Shown: positions 7,173 to 16,469, numbered from the stretch's first letter. The stretch is DNA of 37,011 nt from Anaerolinea sp. (GCA_029975965.1 JARKOV010000008.1:1-37011), one strand, 5' to 3'. Notes: generated by a model from the letters alone, not told the origin. Translations and numbers: made by a program.

Positions 7173-10100
7173 ATGGCAAAGCCGGTCCGCATCCTCCTGC
7201 TTGGGCCGCCGGTGGTGCTCGCAGAGGGCAGACCGGTCGAGCTCCCACGGCGCGAGGTGCGCGCCCTGCTCTACTTGCTGGCCTGCCAGCGGGCTCCCAT
7301 CTCGCGCGACGCCTTGATCGAGCTCTTCTGGCCGGCTATGGCCGAGGAAAGCGCCCGCAAGCGGCTGCGTGAGATCCTGGCCCGCTTGAAAAAAGCCCTG
7401 CCGGTGGATGATTTGTTGGTGGTCAACGCCGAGCAAGTTGGCCTCGACCCAGAGCAGTTCAGCGCAGACATCTTGGATTTTCAAAGCGCGGTTGACGAGG
7501 TTGCCCGCACGTTGGCGCAGCTTCCGCCCAGCGTGCCACTTCCCCAGCCGACCTACCAAAAAATTTCCGGCGCGGTCCAGCTCTGGCGCTCTCCGGCTTT
7601 TTTGGCCGGGGCGCGCTTGCCCGGCGAAGTCGGGCTGGAAGATTGGGCCAGGCGCGTCAGCCAGAACCTGGAGACCTCCCTGCTGCACATGCTTCAGCGG
7701 CTGGTCGATCACGACCTGGCAACCGGCAACCTGGACCAGGCAGCCGCCTGGCTGCAAACGGCGCTGGCCGTCGATCCGTTGAATGAGACGCTGCACGAGC
7801 GAAAATTGTCGCTCTACGAGCGCCACGGCTGGTACGCAGACGCGCTGGCATATTTGCGACAGGTGCGCAACCAATACACCCGCGAAGGGATGCCTGCGCT
7901 GCCCGGCAACCTGGCTCAAATCGAACGCCGCTTGCGCGAAGGCATGACCTTGCCGCGCGATGACCAGCCTTTCTTCTGGCCCGGGCAGCGGGCTTCCCAG
8001 ATTCCCTTGTTCGGCCGGCAGGCCGAATTGACCGGGCTGCGCACTTCTTATCTCAAAGGCGGGGTCGTCATGGTATGTGGCGAAACCGGCTCCGGTAAAA
8101 CGCGCCTGGTTCAGGAGCTCTACCGCTCGATTGACCCGCCGCCTCGCCTGCTGGCAGGCCAGGCACGTCCGCTCCAGGCGAACCTGCCTTACCAGCCGCT
8201 GATCGACATGCTGCGCACGCAGGTGACCGCCGATGAGATACGCAACCTGCCCAAGACCTGGCAGGGCGCGATTTCGTTGCTGTTGCCTGAGCTGGCGGTG
8301 GCGGTGCCCGGCTTATCTCCGGCGCCCATTTCGACCTCCCTCACTCCCTCGCTGATCTATGAGGCGCTGCACCGGTTGTTTGTTCAATTGAGCGGCGCGC
8401 GCCGCCTGATTCTCTTCGTCGATAACGCGCAGTGGTGCGACGAATCCACCCTCGATACGCTGGCTTACCTGTTCGAGCACGGATTTTTCGACCAGCACGC
8501 CGTGCTCATCCTGGCTTGCCGCATCGAAGAGGTGCATCCTTCATTAGAACGGTTCATGGAGGGCCTGAACGAGGTCCGCGGGCTGCAAATGATGCACCTG
8601 GCACCGCTGAGTCCAGATGATGTGGCTCGTTTTGCCGAATTCGTCATTGGGAAGGAGCTGCCCACTCCGCTGGTAGAGCGTCTCCGCCAGGATACGGGCG
8701 GGAACCCGTTATTCCTGCTCGAAGCCCTGCGCGCGTTGCTCGAATTGCCGCTGGAGTTTCGCGGGGAAGACGATCTGGTTCAGTTGCCTTTCTCGAGCAA
8801 TGTGCACGCCCTGGTGAGGCAACGGGTGCAGCGGCTTTCGCCCGAAGCCTTGCAAGCGCTGACGGCAGCGGCGGTCATTGGGGGCGAGTTTGGCCTGGAG
8901 CTGCTGGAAAAGGTCAGTAATCTGAGCGGCGAGCCGTTGGCGGCGGCGCTCGAAGAGCTCGAGCGCAAACACCTGATCCTCCCGGCTGCCGATCGCAACC
9001 CGCCAGGCTATCGCTTCATCCATGACCGCGTGCGCGAGATCATGCGACAGGAGCTCAGCCCGGCTCGGCGCCGGGTTTACCACCTGCGCGCGGCCGATGC
9101 GTTAAAAAGCGGTCCCAGCCCGGCGGATGGCGGGCAGCCGGCCTTGTTGGCCTACCATTACGAGGAGGCGGGCGAGTTGTACGCTGCCTTCACCGGTTGG
9201 CTGAAGGCGGCTCGCCATGCGCACCGGTTGTTCTCCATTTCAGAAACCGTGACCGCCTTCAAGCGGGCGGAAAAGCTGCTGGATGCATTGGGCCTTCGTG
9301 TTCCGGATACGGACGTGTTTGAGCTGTACGTGACCTGGGGAGAATTTGGTTTCAACTTTCTCAGGCCAGACGATGTGCGACACGCCGCCGAGTCGCTGCT
9401 GCAACAGGGGGAAATCCGGCAGAGCAACCGGCTGATTGAAAAGGGCTTAATCGGGCTGGCGGTCGCGGCTGACCTGCGCGACGACGCCGAAGGAGGGTTA
9501 CGTGCCCTCGACCGGGCATTGCCCTATCTTGAGCAGCACGAGGAGCCGGTTCCATGGGCGCAGTATCACTTTGGACGGGGCGGGTTCTTCATCCTGTCCA
9601 ATCGCTTTGCGGAGGCGGTGGAGGAGCTAGAGCGATCCTTGCGGTGGATGGAATCTTCACGCATTCCGGCAATCGTGGAGGGCCGCGCCCAGGTCCGCTA
9701 TCGCCTGGGCCTGGCTTACCTGTTATCTGGTTGGCCTGCCAGGGCCGCCCAAGAGGCTGAGGTGGCGCTGGAAGAAAGCCGACAGGTATTCAGCCATGCC
9801 GGCGCGGTGCGCGGTGCGGCGGTGCTGGCGATGGCGGAGGGTTACCTTGGCCTGCACCAACTGGCGCGCGATCACGGCGAGATGGCGCTGCGCATGATGA
9901 CGCCGATGAAGAATCCACGCCTGAGCGCTTCGGTGCTGGCAAAACTGGCCGAAGCCGAGCTGGCATTGGGTCAGCTAGACAGCGCCTGGCAGCACGCGGA
10001 GGCTGCGCTCGAGCAGGTGGGGGCGGGGGGGTCTAACCGGGCACGCGGTTATGCCCTGGTGACGATGGCCGAAATCCATTCGCTGTTGAGGAGCTACGAT

Positions 10101-10679
10101 CGCGCATTGGAATTGCTGCTGCGCAGCCAGGATGATCAAGCCTACACCTACGTCTCAGCCGACATCGAGCACCGCCTGGGGTTGGCGATGCTGCATTGCG
10201 GGCGCGAAGATGAGGGGCTGCGCCGGATCGAGCGGTCGGTGGATTTTTGCCACACGACCGGGCTGGGACTGGTCGAATTGCTGGCGTTGAATTCGAAAGC
10301 CTGGGGATTGCTGCTGCTCAACCGCACCGAAGAAGCCAACCGGCTGGCTTTCCAGGTGGCGGCGAGAGCCTCGCAACGCAAAATGGCGCCGTTGTGCGCG
10401 ATGGCTTACCTGGTTTTGGCAGAAGGTTTGCTCGCCAATCACCAGCCCGGCGAGGCTCGCCTGAAAGCCCTTGCCATCCTGCACCAGGCTGGCAACACGA
10501 TCGACCCGCTGCTGGAGCTGCGCGCGACGCACCTGGTGCTGCGGGCGAACCGCGCACTCGGCAGGCCGCCCGGTAAATCCTCTGAGCGCATGAGCGAGCT
10601 CATCGCCCTGTTCGACCGGCAAACGCGCCTGCCCGCGCTGCGCCCGGCTTTTGAGCGATTCGTCGAATCTTTGCAATGA
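7173..10679 (+). CDS. Large SARP/BTAD-type transcriptional regulator with NTPase domain and TPR region
   Basis: 1168 residues. The N-terminus (about 1-100) looks like an OmpR-type winged helix (LPRREVRALLYLLA, SRDALIELFWP, RKRLREILARLKKAL). A bacterial transcriptional activator domain of TPR-like helices follows to about residue 250. An AAA_16/STAND-type NTPase then has Walker A GETGSGKT (about 303-310) and Walker B LILFVDNAQWCDE (near 412). The C-terminal half (about 680-1160) is helical TPR-like repeats. AfsR-like proteins with this layout act as signal-responsive activators that bind 11-bp-spaced direct repeats; its target and signal are not known. A matching repeat lies just downstream. 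The TGA stop uses the first bases of a MITE-like insertion; without it the protein would extend by three residues. Confidence 0.88.
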   Translation: MAKPVRILLLGPPVVLAEGRPVELPRREVRALLYLLACQRAPISRDALIELFWPAMAEESARKRLREILARLKKALPVDDLLVVNAEQVGLDPEQFSADILDFQSAVDEVARTLAQLPPSVPLPQPTYQKISGAVQLWRSPAFLAGARLPGEVGLEDWARRVSQNLETSLLHMLQRLVDHDLATGNLDQAAAWLQTALAVDPLNETLHERKLSLYERHGWYADALAYLRQVRNQYTREGMPALPGNLAQIERRLREGMTLPRDDQPFFWPGQRASQIPLFGRQAELTGLRTSYLKGGVVMVCGETGSGKTRLVQELYRSIDPPPRLLAGQARPLQANLPYQPLIDMLRTQVTADEIRNLPKTWQGAISLLLPELAVAVPGLSPAPISTSLTPSLIYEALHRLFVQLSGARRLILFVDNAQWCDESTLDTLAYLFEHGFFDQHAVLILACRIEEVHPSLERFMEGLNEVRGLQMMHLAPLSPDDVARFAEFVIGKELPTPLVERLRQDTGGNPLFLLEALRALLELPLEFRGEDDLVQLPFSSNVHALVRQRVQRLSPEALQALTAAAVIGGEFGLELLEKVSNLSGEPLAAALEELERKHLILPAADRNPPGYRFIHDRVREIMRQELSPARRRVYHLRAADALKSGPSPADGGQPALLAYHYEEAGELYAAFTGWLKAARHAHRLFSISETVTAFKRAEKLLDALGLRVPDTDVFELYVTWGEFGFNFLRPDDVRHAAESLLQQGEIRQSNRLIEKGLIGLAVAADLRDDAEGGLRALDRALPYLEQHEEPVPWAQYHFGRGGFFILSNRFAEAVEELERSLRWMESSRIPAIVEGRAQVRYRLGLAYLLSGWPARAAQEAEVALEESRQVFSHAGAVRGAAVLAMAEGYLGLHQLARDHGEMALRMMTPMKNPRLSASVLAKLAEAELALGQLDSAWQHAEAALEQVGAGGSNRARGYALVTMAEIHSLLRSYDRALELLLRSQDDQAYTYVSADIEHRLGLAMLHCGREDEGLRRIERSVDFCHTTGLGLVELLALNSKAWGLLLLNRTEEANRLAFQVAARASQRKMAPLCAMAYLVLAEGLLANHQPGEARLKALAILHQAGNTIDPLLELRATHLVLRANRALGRPPGKSSERMSELIALFDRQTRLPALRPAFERFVESLQ

Positions 10680-10747
10680 GCGCGCCTCAAAATTGATGAA
10701 CAATGTGAGCTTTGACCCACATTGTTCACAAAACAAAATCCACAATC
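10678..10747. mobile_element. MITE-like palindromic element, copy 1 (about 70 bp)
   Basis: The core is an 11-bp perfect inverted repeat, TGAACAATGTG (10697-10707) and CACATTGTTCA (10718-10728), around a 10-base loop. The right end reads CCACAATC. TTTGCAAT (10670-10677) and CTTGCAAT (10748-10755) flank it as a 7-8 bp target duplication with one mismatch. Layout and end sequences match a second element at 34719-34789 (shared CCCACATT, AAAT and CACAATC at equivalent positions; GA-n7-TCAA at the left). No transposase is encoded. It inserted in the last codons of the upstream gene and supplies its stop. Confidence 0.6.
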
Positions 10748-10797
10748 CTTGCAATTTCGTAATTAATGAGGTTTGACGGCTCGAAAACGCCCCTTTG

Positions 10798-10829
10798 TCA
10801 ACGCTGTGTCAACGCCTGCCCGTTATGAT
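10798..10829 (+). promoter_or_regulatory. Promoter with SARP-type direct repeats
   Basis: Two identical heptamers TCAACGC (10798-10804 and 10809-10815) are separated by 4 bp, an 11-bp period. A good -10 TATGAT (10824-10829) lies exactly 8 bp after the second heptamer. This is the geometry described for SARP activator sites, where the repeats take the place of a -35 box. The neighbouring gene encodes a regulator with a BTAD domain. Binding by it is inference. Confidence 0.5.
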
Positions 10830-10835
10830 CATCAC

Positions 10836-10927
10836 AGCATCAAACAAGTGAATGGGGCATGGAATCGCAGGGGATCCGTGCAAGAAAGCCGATCGTGACA
10901 GGGGGTTGACACGATCGGCTTTTTTTT
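10836..10927 (+). ncRNA. Candidate small RNA, about 90 nt
   Basis: Inferred from a promoter ending at 10829 and a strong intrinsic terminator ending at 10927, with no credible gene between. It lies between convergent genes, so the transcript would not lead into any + strand gene. A 16-codon frame (10859-10909) exists within it, with a weak ribosome site and running into the terminator stem; it is not claimed as coding. Confidence 0.35.
10885..10927 (+). terminator. Strong intrinsic terminator
   Basis: Perfect 12-bp stem AAGCCGATCGTG / CACGATCGGCTT with a 12-base loop, running into an uninterrupted T tract on the + strand that ends at the stop codon of mutS2 on the other strand. It ends the candidate small RNA and any read-through from the regulator operon. 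On the - strand the hairpin is followed only by a short T-rich stretch, so it may also work weakly for mutS2. Confidence 0.9.
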
Positions 10928-13344
10928 CAATCTGTGGCCAGGTGCGCGACGGTGACCCCGTCGCCACCCTCTTTATCGGCGCCGTTTTCCCAGCGTTTGA
11001 CGTGGGGTGAGCCGGCCATCGCTTCGCGGATGACCTGGCGCAGCCGGCCGGTGCCTTTGCCGTGGATGATGCGCACGAAGGGCAGCCCGGCCAGGTAGGC
11101 CGATTCGAGGTAGCGCGACAGCATATCCAGGGCGTCTTCGGCGCGCTGACCGCGCAGGTCGATCTCCATGCCCGGCGAGTCGTAATAGGGGGTGGCGCTG
11201 TGAATGGCCGCGCTGCTCAGGGTGGTCTTGCCGGTTGGCGCGGCGGGTTTGCTTTCCAGCGTTTTCGGCGGTTCTTCCTCGCCCTGGCGCAGCAGGTCGC
11301 CCAGGCGGGCGCGCACGCGCAGGTTGCCGACTTGAACCTCGACGTCGCTTTCGCCAACCGCGGTGATCACCCCGTCGGCCTTGATCGACCGCACGCGCAC
11401 TTTGTCGCCCGGGCGCAGGGGGCGTTTTTCGCTGCCCTCCCGCACGACCTGGCGGGCCACCACGCGCTGGGTTTTCCCCTCGATTTCTTCTACCCGCTCT
11501 TGAACCGGCTTGATCGCTTCGAGCGGCTGGCGGGCGCGCTGCAACAGGCGGCGCACCTCATCCATCTCGCGATGCAGGGCGTCGGCTTCGTCTTCGGCCT
11601 GGGAGCGCGCTTTTTCGAGGACGGCGCGGCGCTCGTCTTCGATCTTCTCCAGCCGCTGGGCCAGGTCGGCCTTCATGCGTTCCGACTCGCGCTGGTCGCG
11701 GTCGGCCTTTTCGCGCGCCTGGCGGGCCAGCTCGCGCTGGCGGTGGATTTCGTTGAGCAGGCTCTCGGCGCGCAATTCCTCCGGGCTGATCTCGCTGCGC
11801 GCGACCTCGACGATTTGCTTATCCAGGCCCAGCCGCGCGGCAATGGCGAGGGCGTTGGAGCGCCCCGGCAGCCCGAGGGTCAGGCGATAGGTGGGGCGCA
11901 AAGTGTGCAGGTCGAATTCCATGCTGGCGTTGGTCACGCCGGGCGTGTTGTGAGCGTAGATCTTCAGCTCGGGGTAGTGGGTAGCGACCAGGCAGGGGAT
12001 GCGCCGCTCCACCATGTGGGCGAGGATGGCGCGCGCCAGCGCGGCGCCTTCCTGAGGGTCGGTGCCGGCGCCCAGCTCGTCGAACAGCACCAGGGTGCGC
12101 TGGTCGGCGCGGCGCAGCACGCGCACGATGTTCTTGATGTGCCCGGAGAACGTGGAGAGCGACTGCTCGATGGATTGCTCGTCGCCGATGTCGGCGTAGA
12201 TGTTGGTGAACACGCTCAACTCGGCGCCCGAGCGGGCGGGAATGTGCAGTCCAGATTGCGCCATGAGCGCCAGCAGGCCGACCGTCTTGAGCGTGACGGT
12301 TTTTCCGCCGGTGTTGGGGCCGGTGATGACCACGCAGAACGTCTGCTCGTCGAGCTCGACGTCGATGGGCACCACCGTGGCGGGATCGAGCAACGGGTGG
12401 CGCGCCTGGGCCAGCTTGATCGTGCTGCCGGGGTGCTCCTGGTGCGAGGCGTGGCGGTATTTCACCAGCACCGGCTCACAGGCGCGCAGGTCCTCGGCGT
12501 ACTTGGCGCAGGCGAGGGCAAAGTCGAAGTGCGCCATGCCGTCGACCATGCGCTTGATGATCTCGTAATTGTCCCCGACCAGGTCGCTCAGCTCGGCCAG
12601 GATGCGCCGCTCTTCGTCGCGCTCGGCGAGCTGCAGGCTGTGCCACTCGTTGTTCATGTCCACGATGACCAGCGGCTCGACGAACAGGGTGGCGCCCGAC
12701 GAGGACTGGTCATGGACGATCGAGCGCACCTGGCCCTTGAATTCGGAGCGCAGCGGGATGACGTAGCGCCCGTTGCGCTGGGTGACCAGCGCCTCTTGCA
12801 GCATGGGCGTGATCTTGGGGTCGGTGATCATCTTTTGCAGGCGGGCGATCAGCCGCTCGTAGGCGATGCGCACGTCGTGACGGATGCGCGCCAGCTTTTC
12901 GGAGGCCTGGTCGAGGATCTCGCCGCGCTCGGAGATGGCACGCGAAATCAGCTCGATCACGCCGGGCGGGGGCGGGAAGGCCTGGGCGATCTCGCCCAAT
13001 GCGGGGTACTGCGCGGCGGCGCGCTCGAAGTAGCGCGCCAGGTTGCGCCCCGAGATGAGGGTGTCTTTGATCGCCAGCAGCTCGGACGGGTCGAGCACCC
13101 CGCGGCGGGCGGCGCGTTCGACCAGCGGGCGCACGTCGGTCGCCCCGCCGACGGTGACGTCGGCGTTCAGGCTGAGCAGCAGCCGCGCCTCGCTGGTGAT
13201 CTTTTGCAGGTGCTGGGCTTCTTCCAGGCGGTTGGCCGGGTGAAGGTTGCGCGCCAGCTCGGCCGATGCGCTGAAGGCTGCGTAGCGCGACAGGCGCTCG
13301 AGCACCTTGGGGTATTCCAGGGTCAACAGGGTCTTCTCGTCCAT
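10927..13344 (-). CDS. mutS2: MutS2 family ATPase/endonuclease
   Basis: MutS paralogue without the mismatch-recognition domain; family members act in suppressing homologous recombination or rescuing collided ribosomes. 805 residues from ATG at 13344 (MDEKTLLTLEYPKVLERL), the family's typical N-terminus. A frame continues 87 codons upstream but has no family-like sequence. Walker A GPNTGGKT lies near 341-348, followed by DELGAGTDPQEGAALA (Walker B) and ATHYPELK. A Glu/Arg-rich coiled coil is at about 515-640. The C-terminal Smr nuclease domain (from about 725) has the conserved IDLRGQRAEDAL and IIHGKGTGRLR motifs. It stands alone, divergent from hutU across a 208-bp spacer and convergent with the regulator operon. 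Confidence 0.96.
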   Translation of the reverse strand: MDEKTLLTLEYPKVLERLSRYAAFSASAELARNLHPANRLEEAQHLQKITSEARLLLSLNADVTVGGATDVRPLVERAARRGVLDPSELLAIKDTLISGRNLARYFERAAAQYPALGEIAQAFPPPPGVIELISRAISERGEILDQASEKLARIRHDVRIAYERLIARLQKMITDPKITPMLQEALVTQRNGRYVIPLRSEFKGQVRSIVHDQSSSGATLFVEPLVIVDMNNEWHSLQLAERDEERRILAELSDLVGDNYEIIKRMVDGMAHFDFALACAKYAEDLRACEPVLVKYRHASHQEHPGSTIKLAQARHPLLDPATVVPIDVELDEQTFCVVITGPNTGGKTVTLKTVGLLALMAQSGLHIPARSGAELSVFTNIYADIGDEQSIEQSLSTFSGHIKNIVRVLRRADQRTLVLFDELGAGTDPQEGAALARAILAHMVERRIPCLVATHYPELKIYAHNTPGVTNASMEFDLHTLRPTYRLTLGLPGRSNALAIAARLGLDKQIVEVARSEISPEELRAESLLNEIHRQRELARQAREKADRDQRESERMKADLAQRLEKIEDERRAVLEKARSQAEDEADALHREMDEVRRLLQRARQPLEAIKPVQERVEEIEGKTQRVVARQVVREGSEKRPLRPGDKVRVRSIKADGVITAVGESDVEVQVGNLRVRARLGDLLRQGEEEPPKTLESKPAAPTGKTTLSSAAIHSATPYYDSPGMEIDLRGQRAEDALDMLSRYLESAYLAGLPFVRIIHGKGTGRLRQVIREAMAGSPHVKRWENGADKEGGDGVTVAHLATD

Positions 13345-13514
13345 GCCGGAGTGAAGTTTACCATGAAGTGGAAAAGTGGAATGGAAGTCGAAGGGTGAAG
13401 GGTCAACGAGTGATGAGGAAAAGGGAACGCGCCGACGATTGAAGGGATGCCGCTCAAGCCGGGCGTGAACAATGAGGAGTCGCACGCCGCAGTCTCCACT
13501 TTTCGCACTCAGGT

Positions 13515-13520
13515 TATAAT
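13515..13520 (+). promoter_or_regulatory. -10 element of the hutU promoter
   Basis: Perfect TATAAT in the mutS2-hutU spacer, 32 bp before the hutU start and followed by a ribosome site AAGGAG. No convincing -35 is seen at 16-18 bp. The rest of the 208-bp spacer shows no other clear signal. Confidence 0.5.
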
Positions 13521-13552
13521 TCAGGCAAGCCCAGACACCAAGGAGTCCGCCT

Positions 13553-15205
13553 ATGCCCGGTCCTCGCGTTGTGCGCGCCCCGCGCGGCACCCAACTCACG
13601 TGCAAGTCCTGGCTGACCGAAGCCGCCTATCGAATGATCCAGAACAACCTCGACCCGGAGGTGGCTGAAAAGCCCGAAAACCTCGTCGTCTATGGCGGGC
13701 GCGGGCAGGCGGCGCGCTCGTGGGAGGCGTTCGACGCCATCCTGGCATCGCTGCGCGCGCTGGATGACGACGAAACGCTGCTGGTGCAATCGGGCAAGCC
13801 GGTGGCGGTGTTCAAGAGCCACGCCGACGCGCCGCGCGTGTTGATCGCCAACAGCAACCTGGTGCCGCACTGGGCCACGCAGGAGCATTTCGACGAGCTG
13901 GCGCGCAAAGGCTTGATCATGTACGGGCAGATGACGGCGGGCTCTTGGATCTACATCGGCACGCAGGGCATTCTGCAGGGCACCTACGAGACGCTCGGCG
14001 CGCTGGCCCGCCAGCGCGGCTGGGGCTCGCTGCGCGGGCGCTTTGTCTTGACCGCCGGTCTGGGCGGCATGGGCGGCGCCCAACCCCTGGCGATCACCAT
14101 GAACGAGGGGGTCGGGCTGATCGTCGAGGTGGACCCGGCGCGGGCGCGCCGCCGCCAGGAGATCGGCTACGTGGACGTGGTGGTCGACTCGTTGGAAGAA
14201 GCGATGACGCTGGTGGAGGAGGCGAAAGAGCAGCAACGCCCGCGCTCGATTGGGCTGATCGGCAACGCGGCAGAGGTTTATCCTGAGCTGGTGATGCGCG
14301 GCGTGGTGCCGGACGTGGTGACCGACCAGACCCCGGCGCACGACGTGCTCAGCTACGTGCCGGCCGGGTTGAGCGTGGAGCAGGCCGAGGCGCTGCGCCT
14401 GGAGGATCCCGCTGATTACCAGAAGCGCTCGCTGGGCTCAATGGCCCGGCATATCGAGGCCATGCTGGAGTTCCAGCGCCGCGGCAGCGAGGTGTTCGAT
14501 GACGGCAACAACCTGCGCCAGCGGGCTTTCGACCAGGGTGTGCGCGACGCGTTCGATTTCCCGGGTTTCGTCCCGGCTTACATTCGACCTTTGTTCTGCG
14601 AGGGCAAGGGGCCGTTCCGCTGGGTGGCCCTCTCCGGCGACCCAGAGGACATCTACCGCACCGATGAGGCGGTGATGGCGTTGTTCCCGCAAGATGAGCA
14701 CCTGCAGCGCTGGCTGCGCATGGCGCGCGAGAAGGTGCCCTTCCAGGGGCTGCCCAGCCGTATCTGCTGGCTGGGTTACGGCGAGCGCGCCAAAGCCGGG
14801 CTGAAGTTCAACGAGATGGTCGCCCAGGGAGTGCTCAAGGCGCCAATCGTCATCGGTCGCGACCACCTGGACGCAGGCTCGGTGGCCTCTCCGAACCGCG
14901 AGACGGAGGGCATGCGCGACGGCACTGACGCGGTGAGCGACTGGCCGATTTTAAACGCGCTGATCAACACCGCCAATGGGGCCACCTGGGTTTCTTTCCA
15001 CCACGGCGGTGGGGTGGGGATCGGGTTCAGCCAGCACGCCGGGATGGTCATTGTGGCAGACGGTACGCCGGCCGCGGCGAAGCGCCTGGAGCGAGTGCTG
15101 ACCAGCGACCCGGGCATGGGCGTGGTGCGCCATGCCGATGCGGGCTATCCAGAAGCGATCGCGGCGGCCAAAGAGCGCGGGGTGAAGATCCCGCTGTTGG
15201 ATTGA
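13553..15205 (+). CDS. hutU: Urocanate hydratase
   Basis: Second enzyme of histidine degradation: converts urocanate to imidazolonepropionate with tightly bound NAD+. 550 residues, the normal size. Recognised by [15 protein letters not shown] at the N-terminus, [12 protein letters not shown], the [13 protein letters not shown] segment, [17 protein letters not shown], the glycine-rich [15 protein letters not shown] of the NAD site, DQTPAHD and the [16 protein letters not shown] stretch. A ribosome site AAGGAG precedes the ATG. No other hut gene is in view; two unrelated membrane-anchored genes follow immediately, so the pathway is not clustered here. Confidence 0.97.
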   Translation: MPGPRVVRAPRGTQLTCKSWLTEAAYRMIQNNLDPEVAEKPENLVVYGGRGQAARSWEAFDAILASLRALDDDETLLVQSGKPVAVFKSHADAPRVLIANSNLVPHWATQEHFDELARKGLIMYGQMTAGSWIYIGTQGILQGTYETLGALARQRGWGSLRGRFVLTAGLGGMGGAQPLAITMNEGVGLIVEVDPARARRRQEIGYVDVVVDSLEEAMTLVEEAKEQQRPRSIGLIGNAAEVYPELVMRGVVPDVVTDQTPAHDVLSYVPAGLSVEQAEALRLEDPADYQKRSLGSMARHIEAMLEFQRRGSEVFDDGNNLRQRAFDQGVRDAFDFPGFVPAYIRPLFCEGKGPFRWVALSGDPEDIYRTDEAVMALFPQDEHLQRWLRMAREKVPFQGLPSRICWLGYGERAKAGLKFNEMVAQGVLKAPIVIGRDHLDAGSVASPNRETEGMRDGTDAVSDWPILNALINTANGATWVSFHHGGGVGIGFSQHAGMVIVADGTPAAAKRLERVLTSDPGMGVVRHADAGYPEAIAAAKERGVKIPLLD

Positions 15206-15206
15206 T

Positions 15207-15602
15207 ATGCGCGCGGGACGTTTTCTCCTCTTCCTGCTGAGCGTGCTGGTCGGGCTGGGCGCCGGGCTGGCGTACGGCTGGGTGTTCAACCCGCCGCCGT
15301 ACCGCGACTTGCCGCCCGACACGTTGAGCGCCGACTACAAGGCCGATTACGTGCTGATGGTGGCCGAGATTTACCGCGAAGACGGCAACCTGGCGCTGGC
15401 GGTGCGGAGGCTTTCGGTGTTGTCGCCGGACCTGCCCCCGGCGCGCATCGTGGCCGAGGCGCTGCTCACCGCGCGCGACCTGGAATATGACCCGATCGAC
15501 CTGGAGACGCTCTCGAATTTGGCGCAGGCGGTGCAGGTGACCGGCGGCGCCGAGGTCCCGGCAGCCGAGTTCACCCCGCTGGCGCCGGAGGGCACGCCAT
15601 GA
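15207..15602 (+). CDS. Single-TM protein of unknown function, first of a tandem pair
   Basis: 131 residues. An N-terminal hydrophobic anchor (FLLFLLSVLVGLGAGLAYGWV, split around residues 6-26) is followed by NPPPYRDLPPDTL and a helical region of about 90 residues with YKADYVLMVAEIYREDGN. The same pattern (anchor, NP/SP...Y, then YKxxY and ALAY...NGN) recurs in the next gene, so the two are paralogues. The soluble part is probably outside the membrane. ATG is one base after the hutU stop and its own stop overlaps the next start by ATGA. Confidence 0.75.
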   Translation: MRAGRFLLFLLSVLVGLGAGLAYGWVFNPPPYRDLPPDTLSADYKADYVLMVAEIYREDGNLALAVRRLSVLSPDLPPARIVAEALLTARDLEYDPIDLETLSNLAQAVQVTGGAEVPAAEFTPLAPEGTP

Positions 15603-16459
15603 ACGAGGAGCGACGCGGTCACTGGTACCTGTTAACCGGGGTGATTCTGGGGGTGGTCGCCGGGCTGTTGGTATCCCTGGTGCTCAGCCCGGTGACGTAC
15701 GTCGACAGCCAGCCCGCGGTGCTGGCGGAACGCTACAAGAGCGAGTATCGCCAGCTCGTGGCGCTGGCTTACCAGGCCAATGGGAATATCCCGCGCGCCC
15801 GCGGCCGCCTGGAGCTGTTGCAGGAGGGCGAGCCCAGCCGGGCGCTGGCGGCCCAGGCGCAGCGCATGCTGGGCGAGGGGGGCTCGCCGGATGATGCGCG
15901 CGCGCTGGCTGCCCTGGCGGCGGTGCTGAGTGGCTTCGAGGCTCCGGTGGATCAAGCCACGGCGAGCCCGCCACCTGGCGGCGAGGTCACCCCGCCGCCA
16001 CCGAGCGGCGAGACGCCCCCGCCCGGGGCGACCGAGCTGGCCAACGCCGCCATCCAGACGCCCACGCTGCCGCGCCCGACCAGCACGCCGCTGCCGACCT
16101 TCACGCCGCGCCCAAGCGCCACGCCGCCGCGCGTGCTGGACGCGCCGTTCATCCTGACCAACCGGGTGCAGGTGTGCGACGGCTCGCTGCCCGCCGGGCG
16201 GCTGGTGGTGCTGGTGACCGGGCGCGACGGGCAGCCCCTGGCGGGCGTGCCGATTCTGGTGACGTGGGGCGACGGGGAATCCTCGACCTTTTACACCGGC
16301 CTGGCGCCCGAGATCAGCCCGGGCTACGCCGATTTCCAGATGACCGCCGGGATCAGTTACACGCTCAAGGTGGGCGAAGCCAGCGAAGCGGTGGGCGGGT
16401 TATCCACGCCGAGCTGCGGCGGCGGCTGGCGGGTCGAGTTCACCGAGGGGGGCGGGTAG
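15599..16459 (+). CDS. Single-TM protein with Pro/Thr linker and C-terminal extracellular domain, paralogue of the preceding gene
   Basis: 286 residues. The N-terminal third matches the preceding protein: anchor LTGVILGVVAGLLVSLVLSP (about 13-32), then YKSEYRQLVALAYQANGN and helical repeats. A long Pro/Thr/Gly-rich linker (about 120-180, e.g. PPPSGETPPPGATEL and PTSTPLPTFTPRPSATPP) leads to a compact C-terminal beta-type domain of ~100 residues with two cysteines (VQVCDG, PSCGGG) that could form a disulfide. Linkers of this style are typical of Chloroflexota surface proteins. Function unknown; a role at the cell surface is inferred. It is convergent with the lipoprotein gene, 10 bp away. Confidence 0.75.
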   Translation: MNEERRGHWYLLTGVILGVVAGLLVSLVLSPVTYVDSQPAVLAERYKSEYRQLVALAYQANGNIPRARGRLELLQEGEPSRALAAQAQRMLGEGGSPDDARALAALAAVLSGFEAPVDQATASPPPGGEVTPPPPSGETPPPGATELANAAIQTPTLPRPTSTPLPTFTPRPSATPPRVLDAPFILTNRVQVCDGSLPAGRLVVLVTGRDGQPLAGVPILVTWGDGESSTFYTGLAPEISPGYADFQMTAGISYTLKVGEASEAVGGLSTPSCGGGWRVEFTEGGG

Positions 16460-16469
16460 GGGGAAAAAG

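Noticed and set aside
10859..10909. A 16-codon frame in the candidate small RNA, possible leader peptide
   Set aside because: Weak ribosome site, codons run into the terminator stem, and there is no downstream + strand gene to attenuate.
11062..13398. A 778-codon open frame on the + strand opposite mutS2
   Set aside because: It is a high-GC shadow: composition is Gly/Ala/Val/His/Gln-rich with no family motifs, while the - strand frame has complete MutS2 motifs.
13345..13605. N-terminal extension of 87 codons for mutS2
   Set aside because: The extension has no MutS2-like sequence, crosses the hutU promoter and overlaps the hutU start. The family N-terminus begins exactly at ATG 13344.
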